Of a stretch of DNA of 64,000 nucleotides, positions 28,409-36,125 are shown piece after piece. This DNA is from Salegentibacter sp. Hel_I_6 (lineage in GTDB: Bacteria > Bacteroidota > Bacteroidia > Flavobacteriales > Flavobacteriaceae), in contig NZ_JQNQ01000001.1 of NCBI RefSeq assembly GCF_000745315.1, positions 1,426,001 through 1,490,000 on the forward strand, given 5' to 3'. The position numbers and the translations under genes were made by a program. Position 1 is the stretch's first letter. Each line of letters opens with the position of its first letter. The notes beneath the pieces were generated by a model. It did not search any database and was not told the DNA's origin. It worked only from the letters and a program-made list of their open reading frames with translations.

Positions 28409-29767
28409 TTATTTTTCAAATTGAACCCAGTCCACTTCAACCCCGGCACCGCTTTTAAGTTGCAAAATCAGATCCTGAACAGCGGTTGCTTCAGATTTTA
28501 CAGGAGCCGAAAAAACATCCCAATTTCCACCTTTTTTGACGGGCACTTCAGGAAATTTCTGATCGTTCTCACCTGCCAGTTTCAGCTCAACAGTTGCGCC
28601 CTTTAAAGATCTTGCTCTAATTTTGACATTTTTTGGTCCTTCATTACCAAAATCAACCCTGTTATAACTTACCCAGGCATCAGGTTTATTTAAAACTACT
28701 TTCCAACCCTGGAAAGGATCAAGCCGATCTAAAAACACCGAAGCAGCTCCATAGTTGCTTTTCGCGCTATATCGGTCTATCTGAATTTTAGAAGTACTGG
28801 AGGTAATTCCCACTCCACGTTTGGTTGGAATCACTTTTTTGATCTTTCCATTCTCTTCAAAGAATAAACTATCGGCACGAATGGAGCGGTTCTTATCGAA
28901 ATCGGGAGAAAGATCATTATCGTGATAGAATAAGTACCACTGATCTTTATAATTTACGATGGAATGATGATTGGTCCAGGTACCCGAAGCCGATTCATCC
29001 ATAATAACACCTTTGTGAGTAAAAGGTCCCATTGGATTATCGGAAGTTCCATATTCGAGTCTTTCAGTATTATTGGCAACGTGCGGATAAGTCATATAAT
29101 ATGTGCCATTTCTTTCAAAAACAAAAGGCCCTTCAATATGCCCTTTTTGAGGGATCTCCTCGAAGGTCTTTATTTCTGAAGCCAGCTCCAGCATATTATC
29201 CTTCAGTTTTGCACCATAAATTTTTCCACGGGACCAGTACAAATAAGCCTGCCCGTCTTTATCAATAAAAACATTGGGATCTATGCCTTCTACTCCCTCA
29301 ATATGATTTGGCTGTGGCTTATAAGGCCCTTCAGGTTTGTCGGTGACTGCCACGCCGATAGAAAAGCCTTTTTCCCCGTCTCCGGCGTCTTTGAGTTTGG
29401 TGGGAAAATAGAAGTAAAATTTGCCATTTTTGGATACCGCATCAGGCGCCCACATACTGTAAGCCTTAGGATCGGCCCAGGGAACATCTTTTTGATCCAG
29501 AATTTTTCCGTGGTCTGTCCAATTGGTAAGATCTTCCGAAGAAAAAACGTGGTAATCGGCCATATTGAACCATTCGGCACGGCCTTCGCCTTCCGGCGGC
29601 ACAATATCGTGGGAAGGAAATACATATAGTTTTCCGTTAAATACCCTTGCCGTAGGATCTGCTGTAAACTGATCCATTATCAGCGGATTTTGTGCAAAAG
29701 CATTTACTGACAGAAAAAATACAATCAGACTAAGAGATATCGTTTTCGGAATATTTAATTTTTTCAT
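28409..29767 (-). CDS. GH43 enzyme with C-terminal CBM6-like domain
   Basis: 452 residues from the ATG at 29767, one base after the stop of the upstream GH43 gene. A longer frame reaches 29854, but it would overlap that gene and hide the signal peptide (about 1-25), so the shorter start is chosen. The GH43 propeller has Asp37 (FTADPTAR), Asp163 (GIDPNVFIDKDG) and Glu212 (IEGPFVFER). A CBM6-like domain lies at about 325-452 and ends GVEVDWVQF. Probable xylan arabinofuranosidase or xylosidase. Confidence 0.92.
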   Translation of the reverse strand: MKKLNIPKTISLSLIVFFLSVNAFAQNPLIMDQFTADPTARVFNGKLYVFPSHDIVPPEGEGRAEWFNMADYHVFSSEDLTNWTDHGKILDQKDVPWADPKAYSMWAPDAVSKNGKFYFYFPTKLKDAGDGEKGFSIGVAVTDKPEGPYKPQPNHIEGVEGIDPNVFIDKDGQAYLYWSRGKIYGAKLKDNMLELASEIKTFEEIPQKGHIEGPFVFERNGTYYMTYPHVANNTERLEYGTSDNPMGPFTHKGVIMDESASGTWTNHHSIVNYKDQWYLFYHDNDLSPDFDKNRSIRADSLFFEENGKIKKVIPTKRGVGITSSTSKIQIDRYSAKSNYGAASVFLDRLDPFQGWKVVLNKPDAWVSYNRVDFGNEGPKNVKIRARSLKGATVELKLAGENDQKFPEVPVKKGGNWDVFSAPVKSEATAVQDLILQLKSGAGVEVDWVQFEK

Positions 29768-29768
29768 T

Positions 29769-31331
29769 TTAATTATTTTTTTCAGCTTCAATTTTAAAGT
29801 AATCGAAATCGACGTGACCCCCTGCTTCTTCTGTAGCGTAGTTGAACAACGCAAACCTGTAGCCCATAAAGTGCGGAAGCGTGTAAGACATTTTAAGCTC
29901 GTTGCCTATAGCTTTCCAGTTTTCACCATCCAGGCTGTAGTAAAATTCTGCTGTATCTTTCCTGTTTTGAAAATCACCCACAGCCTTAAGGTAAAGCTCC
30001 TCTTGATTCAAAGGAATTCTTTCCACCTCAACAGTTTCTTCGGAAGCTCCATTGACCATAATAATGTGCTTCTTATTATTTCGCATTTTAGCCCCTACAA
30101 ATCCAAAATTCTTCTGAAGCAATCCAAGGCCGGCATAATCCCCTTCCTTCATTCCGGAAAGATCAACTTTTGTAATTGCAGAACTTTCCGGACCAATGGT
30201 TCTTTGGGTTAATGTGTTACGGGTATTTAAAAATGAAGAATCTACCCTATCTGTAGTCAGCCTTAAATAACCTTCACGATCTTTTACAGACCAGTAATCA
30301 TTTTGCGGATTATGATTCCACTGCCATACCAGAGGCAAATCTTTGTCTCCTGATTTTCTACTAAATTCATCTGAAGCAACGATACCCGGAATCCATCCTT
30401 CATTTGCAGGGAGATCCAGGGTTTCAGGCACTTTGCCGTCTTCACCCAAAACAGGCCAGCCGTTTTCCCATTTTACTGGAACCAGATAAGGAATACGTCC
30501 TACTGCGCCATAATCCCGGAATAAATAGGCAAACCAATCCCCTTCAGGCGTATCAATTAAACCACCCTGTGCCACTCCTTTATCCTGAAAAGCTATTTTT
30601 CCTTCGTAAGGTCCGGTTATTTTATCGGCACGATGAGTAATCACCGTTCTCATCCCGTCTCTTGGCCAGGCGATGTTGAATAGATAATACTTACCGTTAA
30701 CCTTAAATATTTGAGATCCTTCCGCAGGTAAAATAAAATTAGAACCTATAGGTTCAGTAGCGTTCTCAATTAGAACCCGCTCTGTATCTTCCTTCACACC
30801 TGAAAGGTCATTTTTAAGTTCTGCTATATTCAGTTTTCCTCCACCCCAAATGAGATAAGTCTTTCCATCGTCATCAAAAAATAAAGTATTGTCGTGAAGA
30901 GATGGGGTAAAAGAAATCTCTTCAAAAGAACCATTTTCAATATCTTTTGTTTTGAAAATATAAGTTTTTCCTGTGGTACTCGAAAAAGTGGAAACGTAAA
31001 AAGTATCATTATGGTAACGAAGGCTGCTTGCCCAGGATCCTCTCCCATATGCATTTTCTCCATTTTCCATATTCAGGGCATCTGAATCCCCCAAAGTATT
31101 GTAGGCATAATTCATTATTTCCCAGTTTACCAAATCCTTGGATTTCATTATTGGTACCCCTGGACTCATATGCATCGTGGTGCTGCTCATATAATAGGTA
31201 TCATCAACCCTAATTATAGAAGCATCGGGAACATCGGCGTGGATTATAGGATTTTGACCCTGCTGTTGCGCAACGACTGAATTTCCTAAAAACAGGCTTA
31301 AAATTATAATGAGTAGATTTCTCTTTTTCAT
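29769..31331 (-). CDS. GH43 beta-xylosidase-like enzyme with C-terminal sandwich domain
   Basis: A 520-residue enzyme with a signal peptide to about Ala21, a GH43 propeller at about 27-315 and a C-terminal beta-sandwich at about 325-515 (ends HVDFDYFKIEAE). Catalytic residues are Asp36 (ADVPDASII), Asp147 (LHDNTLFFDDDG) and Glu204 (PAEGSQIF). The PDASII form differs from the DPAP form of the other GH43 proteins and resembles the GH43_12 group of xylosidases/arabinofuranosidases. It starts 5 bases after the CE15 gene. Confidence 0.92.
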   Translation of the reverse strand: MKKRNLLIIILSLFLGNSVVAQQQGQNPIIHADVPDASIIRVDDTYYMSSTTMHMSPGVPIMKSKDLVNWEIMNYAYNTLGDSDALNMENGENAYGRGSWASSLRYHNDTFYVSTFSSTTGKTYIFKTKDIENGSFEEISFTPSLHDNTLFFDDDGKTYLIWGGGKLNIAELKNDLSGVKEDTERVLIENATEPIGSNFILPAEGSQIFKVNGKYYLFNIAWPRDGMRTVITHRADKITGPYEGKIAFQDKGVAQGGLIDTPEGDWFAYLFRDYGAVGRIPYLVPVKWENGWPVLGEDGKVPETLDLPANEGWIPGIVASDEFSRKSGDKDLPLVWQWNHNPQNDYWSVKDREGYLRLTTDRVDSSFLNTRNTLTQRTIGPESSAITKVDLSGMKEGDYAGLGLLQKNFGFVGAKMRNNKKHIIMVNGASEETVEVERIPLNQEELYLKAVGDFQNRKDTAEFYYSLDGENWKAIGNELKMSYTLPHFMGYRFALFNYATEEAGGHVDFDYFKIEAEKNN

Positions 31332-31336
31332 ATTCT

Positions 31337-32662
31337 TTATTTGAAATAGGGTTTGGCAAATTCTATAAAATATGGCCAGTTAGGGACTACAGTATGGCCG
31401 CCTTCGTGTATTCTAAAGACGAGTTTACCTTCAGATAAAAACTCCCCAACTTGAGGAAATTCCGTTTTTAACAGTGCTTTTTCATCATAGATTTCATAAG
31501 CAGGGCTGGCGTGGACTCCGGCTAAAAACATCCCTTTAGCATCAATCCAATTCCCTTCAACTTTAGGATCTCCACTGCTGATAAAAACCGGACGTGGCGC
31601 TGCAAGCGCAATCAAATGATGTGCATCTACCGGAAGATCTTTTGTTTTTAAAGGACCGCCGTATTTTATAAAATTGGGAGCAAACCAGTGATATTGGGAA
31701 GCGGAAACCAAATTCTCTACCTGTTCTCCAAAATTACGTCGCAGGATCTTTGTTCCGCCTGCCCCGGCAGAACCTATGAACCCAACAGCAAATCTATCAT
31801 CGTAGGCCATAGTGACCATTGCAGCTTTCCCGTAGCGGGAAAGTCCTTCTATAGCTACTTTTTTTGCATCAACTTTTGAATCATTTTCAAAATAATCTAA
31901 TGCACGGCTGGCACCCCAGGCCCAGGCTTTCAAAGCGCCCCAATCATCCAGTTTTCGCGGTTCGCCTTTATTCACTAATCCGATGATTCCTTCCCGAAGT
32001 CCGGCACCATTATCAGCTTGATAACTTGTCGGGATCAGACTGGCATAGCCCCAGTTCTGAGCCAGTAATTGTTCCTGCCAGGGTTTTTCCTGCTCGGGCT
32101 CAGGGAAAAACCCAGCCGGAAAATTCCAGTCGAATTTCAAGATTACCGGCACTTTTTTATTGGTGTTTTTAGGAAGGGTCAGGATCATTTCGATTTCAAC
32201 CTCGATCTCTGGGTAAGCAGAGTTATCTACCACTCCTAAAAGTTTCTCAACCTGCACCGGGCATTCGCCAATAATTGAATCTTTCCGGGAAACAACTTTC
32301 CAGTTTACAGCAGGCATATTTTTAGGGAATCTTCCATAGACTTCAGCATTAAAATCTTCTTTGATCTCCTGCCTGCGTTTTTCCCATTCAGAAACTGAAG
32401 TGACTTTTGATCCGTCTTTAAAATCCAAAAGTTCGGGCAAGCTGTAATCTACAACTTTAGATTCGTCAGAATTCGCTGCATTAGGATCATTCGGATTTCC
32501 GGAAGGTCCGGGTCGTAAGGATTCTATTCCTAATTCCTTCAGCATTAACTGATGATCCTGCGAACTTAAACGATAAATACTATCCCGCTCCTGTTGAGAA
32601 AACTGCGCCATCGATTGATTAACGCAGCTAAAAAAAACGATAATGACAAATAATTGTTTCAT
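31337..32662 (-). CDS. CE15 glucuronoyl esterase
   Basis: Cleaves the ester between glucuronic acid side chains of xylan and lignin alcohols. It has 441 residues with a signal peptide ending near Ala19. Ser275 in EGLSRYGKAA matches the CE15 nucleophile motif GCSRxG with Leu in place of the Cys, as in bacterial members that lack that disulfide. The conserved Arg276 and the catalytic His423 (EGGHTVVPNWP) are present. Residues SSGDPKVEGNWIDAKGMF match the family near the acid site. No alpha-glucuronidase gene is in the window to follow its action. Confidence 0.88.
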   Translation of the reverse strand: MKQLFVIIVFFSCVNQSMAQFSQQERDSIYRLSSQDHQLMLKELGIESLRPGPSGNPNDPNAANSDESKVVDYSLPELLDFKDGSKVTSVSEWEKRRQEIKEDFNAEVYGRFPKNMPAVNWKVVSRKDSIIGECPVQVEKLLGVVDNSAYPEIEVEIEMILTLPKNTNKKVPVILKFDWNFPAGFFPEPEQEKPWQEQLLAQNWGYASLIPTSYQADNGAGLREGIIGLVNKGEPRKLDDWGALKAWAWGASRALDYFENDSKVDAKKVAIEGLSRYGKAAMVTMAYDDRFAVGFIGSAGAGGTKILRRNFGEQVENLVSASQYHWFAPNFIKYGGPLKTKDLPVDAHHLIALAAPRPVFISSGDPKVEGNWIDAKGMFLAGVHASPAYEIYDEKALLKTEFPQVGEFLSEGKLVFRIHEGGHTVVPNWPYFIEFAKPYFK

Positions 32663-32693
32663 TTTAAATATTTTACAGGAGGAGAAACCTGTG

Positions 32694-34637
32694 CTAATCT
32701 GTAATCAAAAATCCACCCTGAGGTTGAATGGTCACTTGAAATTTCCCTCTTTTTTGTTTTATTTCTTTCTTTTCAGTTTTCCCCTTTTTAGAGTCATTAA
32801 TAATACTGAATGTATTTCCTTTCAGTTCCGGAAGGGAAAAGCTCACTTTTTTTGCTTCTTTTGACGCATTGATCCCGGCGACATACCATTGATCCTTATG
32901 CCTTCTTGCTAATACGCTATACTCTCCGGGATATCCTTCAATAAAAATGGTCTCATCCCAGGTGGTAGGGACATTTTTCATAAAGTCTACTGCGAATTCC
33001 GGAGCGTCTTCGAGATTATTCGGCGTTAACGCAAAGAATTGTACCGGAGTTTGAAATAGAACTGCAGTTGCCAGTTGAAAAGCATCAGAGGTTCTTCTAA
33101 AGTTTCCGCCGTCATTGGTTCGGTTGTATCTTTCGTTGAGAACAGTTCCACCAAAATCCATACTTCCCACCGTATTTCTTATAAAAGGATGAATGGCTGC
33201 ACTTCGGGCTTCCTGGTCGTTTGCATACTGACTGAACATTAGATTTTCTGAAGCAAGAACTGCTTCAGTACTTATAAAATTAGGATACATTACCTCCCAA
33301 CCCCTTGGAATTGTGGCACCGTGAAAGATCATCATTAACCCGTAATCATTAGCATCAGACATAATATCCTCATAAAGCTGAATGGTCTCTTGTTTATCAC
33401 CACCCATAAAGTCAACTTTCAGGCCTTTTACTCCGCTTTCCTGCAACCACTGCATTTCCTTTTTACGGGTTATAGCCCTGTGCATTTTATTCCGCGGAGT
33501 CATAGGTGCGTCATTGGCTACTCCGTTGGAATTGTACCACAAGAAAACATCAACGTTTTTGCTGTTGGCGTAATCAACGAGCTCATCCATCCTGTCGTAG
33601 CCGATATTCTGGTCCCAAAGCGCATCAATCAAGATGTATTCATAACCCATTTCAGCAGCAAAGTCGATGTAGGTTACCTGGTCATCATAGTTCATACTGC
33701 CATCCTGCCACATAATCCAGCTCCATACGCCGCGCCCGAATTCATAATCCTTAGAGGCTTCATAAAGCGGCTCCACCACATCAAAAGGAATGGTGGTTTC
33801 TACAATAGGTTTTAAACTTTCACCAATTGTGATAGTCCGCCACGGAGTGCTAAATGGAAGGGAAATGGCCGCGCCTGTGCTACCAAAATCATTATTTTCA
33901 GTACTGTCGGGAAAAGCGATGGTATACTCCCCTTCAGCATTTGGATCGCTTAGATGAGCACCCACGTAGGTGCCGTCAACCCCAGTTTCAGAGAGAAGAA
34001 TCCAGTGATCTTCGGTTTTAAATAATCCCGGAAAGGTATATCCCAGATTATTGGAGGAAGCTTTAGTAATCTCCTGATCTAAATAATAGCCCTCTTCGTA
34101 ACTAGGTTTGGTACGCTGAAAACCTACCATAGATTTGGACTGAGGCGTAAGGAAACTTTTTGCTGAATTTGGGAAATTGAATCCTGTAAATTCTTTCGTC
34201 ACCACGTGGGCTATGGTATCGCTGTATTTTTGAAGATGGTACCTAAAAGCGATGTCATTATTACTAACCCTGAAAATTACATCCATTTTTTGCCCTTTTT
34301 GAGTGGTAAAAGTGGCGGTTAATTCACGTGCGTTATAATTGATCTCTGAACCTTTGAGCTTTTTGGATTCATAACTCTTTTCTACGGAAGTGGTTTTACT
34401 TTCTTCAAAACTCAAAGCTTCGGAATAGTCTGAAATATTTGTTTTTAGTCCAAGTCGGGATTTTTCCAGCACCACTTCATTATTGTAGAACACGGAATAG
34501 GTTGGTATTCCAGATTCCAGGTGTACTTCCAATTTCAATGCTTCGTCAGGACTGTTGACTACAGCTTCCTGTGCAGAAATTGAAAGAAATGCACTTATAA
34601 AAGTAATTGCAACTATGATTTTATGAAATATCAACAT
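32694..34637 (-). CDS. GH97 retaining alpha-galactosidase-like enzyme
   Basis: A 647-residue GH97 protein with a signal peptide to about Ala22, an N-terminal beta-sandwich (25-290), a TIM barrel (about 295-560) and a C-terminal beta domain. Asp409 in GLKVDFMGGD is at the position of the nucleophile in retaining GH97 enzymes, and Glu458 in ISTEAV is a likely acid/base. The inverting, SusB-like branch has a Glu base instead. Retaining members act on alpha-galactosides or beta-L-arabinopyranosides. Both occur as terminal side groups of complex glucuronoarabinoxylan. Confidence 0.88.
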   Translation of the reverse strand: MLIFHKIIVAITFISAFLSISAQEAVVNSPDEALKLEVHLESGIPTYSVFYNNEVVLEKSRLGLKTNISDYSEALSFEESKTTSVEKSYESKKLKGSEINYNARELTATFTTQKGQKMDVIFRVSNNDIAFRYHLQKYSDTIAHVVTKEFTGFNFPNSAKSFLTPQSKSMVGFQRTKPSYEEGYYLDQEITKASSNNLGYTFPGLFKTEDHWILLSETGVDGTYVGAHLSDPNAEGEYTIAFPDSTENNDFGSTGAAISLPFSTPWRTITIGESLKPIVETTIPFDVVEPLYEASKDYEFGRGVWSWIMWQDGSMNYDDQVTYIDFAAEMGYEYILIDALWDQNIGYDRMDELVDYANSKNVDVFLWYNSNGVANDAPMTPRNKMHRAITRKKEMQWLQESGVKGLKVDFMGGDKQETIQLYEDIMSDANDYGLMMIFHGATIPRGWEVMYPNFISTEAVLASENLMFSQYANDQEARSAAIHPFIRNTVGSMDFGGTVLNERYNRTNDGGNFRRTSDAFQLATAVLFQTPVQFFALTPNNLEDAPEFAVDFMKNVPTTWDETIFIEGYPGEYSVLARRHKDQWYVAGINASKEAKKVSFSLPELKGNTFSIINDSKKGKTEKKEIKQKRGKFQVTIQPQGGFLITD

Positions 34638-34652
34638 TTAAAATAAATTTGG

Positions 34653-35804
34653 TTAGTCTTTTGAAGCTAGATCAATTAATTCTTTTACCACCGGTTTAGC
34701 ATTATTTTCACGATCGAATAACAATGGATAGTCGGTTCTTCCCCGTACCGGCCAGTTATTCTTCCAGGAATTTCCATCGTTCACTCCCCAAAGGGCTACC
34801 CTTTCAATTTTATCCTGATGTTTTAAAAACAGTTCGAAAAACTCCACATATCTTTTCGTGAATTGTTGCTGAACTTCTTCCGGTAAACCATCAGGGAACG
34901 GATTCATTTTATCATCATAATCATAATTATCTGAAATTTCTGCCCCGGCATCCCCCCAGGGGGAAGGTAAGACACTAAGGTCTAATTCAGTAATCATCAC
35001 TTTTCCCAGGTCTCCATACGCTTCCAGGCTTTTTTCAAATTCACCAATATCGGGATGGTTTAATCCAATATGTCCCTGCATCCCAATCCCGTGAATAGTC
35101 ACTCCATCTTCTTGAAGTTTTTTAACCATTTTTACTACTCCGGCACGTTTTCCCGGTACTGCCATAGAATAATCATTGTAATAAAGCTGGGCTTCGGGAT
35201 CGGCTTCGTGGGCAAATTCAAAGGCCAGTTTTATAAAATCTTCGCCTAAAATTTGATAGAACTTACTATTTCTATAATTCCCGTCATCTTCTATAGCCTC
35301 ATTAACCACATCCCAGGAATGGATTCTGCCTTTATACCTGCCCACAACGGTATGAATATGATCTTTCATTCTTTGGGTAAGCACTTCTTTAGACACCGTA
35401 TTTCCATCTTTATCGACAAAAAACCAGTCAGGAGACTGAGAATGCCATATCAATGTGTGCCCGTGGATATGCATATTATTTTCTTCGCCAAATTCAACAA
35501 AATTGTCTGACACTGAAAAATTGAATTCTCCTTCTTCCGGCTGTATCCTGGCGCTTTTCATCTCGTTTTCAGCAACAATAGAATTAAAATGTATTTTAGC
35601 TACTTCTAACTCTTCAGGCTTACCTCCCATAATTTGCCGTCCATTTAGTGTAGTTCCTATATAAAATTTCTCTTTAAAAGCTTCTTTTAATGTCGCCTCA
35701 GATAAATCATTATCAACTGATTTTTTATTAGAATTACAACTGTGAAATGTAAAAACAACACTTAATAATAATATAAAAATAGGGAAGTTTTTTGATTTAA
35801 GCAT
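34653..35804 (-). CDS. xynA: GH10 endo-beta-1,4-xylanase, lipoprotein
   Basis: Cuts the xylan backbone. It has 383 residues with lipobox FHSC (Cys23), so it is membrane-anchored, facing either the periplasm or the cell surface. The GH10 barrel is complete and uninterrupted, with acid/base Glu169 (WDVVNEAI) and nucleophile Glu273 (MITELDLS). It is the first gene of the GH10-GH97-CE15-GH43 run. It is separated from the upstream GH10 gene by a 321-base gap that holds a promoter and a long hairpin. Confidence 0.95.
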   Translation of the reverse strand: MLKSKNFPIFILLLSVVFTFHSCNSNKKSVDNDLSEATLKEAFKEKFYIGTTLNGRQIMGGKPEELEVAKIHFNSIVAENEMKSARIQPEEGEFNFSVSDNFVEFGEENNMHIHGHTLIWHSQSPDWFFVDKDGNTVSKEVLTQRMKDHIHTVVGRYKGRIHSWDVVNEAIEDDGNYRNSKFYQILGEDFIKLAFEFAHEADPEAQLYYNDYSMAVPGKRAGVVKMVKKLQEDGVTIHGIGMQGHIGLNHPDIGEFEKSLEAYGDLGKVMITELDLSVLPSPWGDAGAEISDNYDYDDKMNPFPDGLPEEVQQQFTKRYVEFFELFLKHQDKIERVALWGVNDGNSWKNNWPVRGRTDYPLLFDRENNAKPVVKELIDLASKD

Positions 35805-35947
35805 AATAGTTAATTTTTTAATTAAATGATACCTGAAGAACTAAATAATTTGGTTCGATAAGTTATGATTTTTTTCTTAAAAAGAATTAAGTAACGATAA
35901 TTTTAGAAAAATCATACAGATTTCCATACCTCGAAATATATAATAAA

Positions 35948-36039
35948 AGTTCTCCTAACATCCAGAAAAGGCTAACTCATACCGGGCTATAAGCGTTGCT
36001 AATCCAACCGGTATCCAGACTTCTTGGGTTAGGAGAACT
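35948..36039 (-). other. 92-base imperfect hairpin, candidate small RNA or structured leader
   Basis: In the 321-base gap between the two GH10 genes, AGTTCTCCTAAC (35948-35959) is perfectly complementary to GTTAGGAGAACT (36028-36039). Moving inward, CCAGAAAAG (35962-35970) pairs with CTTCTTGG (36020-36027) with one bulge and a G-T pair, and ATACCGG (35979-35985) pairs with CCGGTAT (36008-36014). On the minus strand the foot is followed by TTTTATTATAT. A promoter-like element ends about 17 bases upstream. The unit could be a stand-alone RNA of about 100 bases, a 5' leader of the downstream operon, or an unusually long terminator. The rest of the gap (35805-35947) is AT-rich and shows nothing I recognise. 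Confidence 0.6.
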
Positions 36040-36084
36040 ATTCAGTAAAAAAACACAAAATTAAAATTCAGTAATGGATCGCAA
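36040..36084 (-). promoter_or_regulatory. Promoter in front of the 92-base hairpin
   Basis: On the minus strand TTG (36084-36082), an 18-base spacer and TAATTTTG (36063-36056) match the Bacteroidota consensus. The predicted start is near 36049, about 10 bases before the hairpin. A 9-base direct repeat, ATTCAGTAA on the plus strand (36040-36048 and 36066-36074), flanks the -7 element and could be a regulator site. Confidence 0.5.
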
Positions 36085-36125
36085 CGCGTTCTTAATTATT
36101 ATCAAGTTTTAATATTCTAAAATAT

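Noticed and set aside
29768..29854. Longer N-terminus for the GH43-CBM6 gene at 28409
   Set aside because: The extra 29 residues overlap the upstream GH43 gene and would bury a clear signal peptide that begins at 29767.
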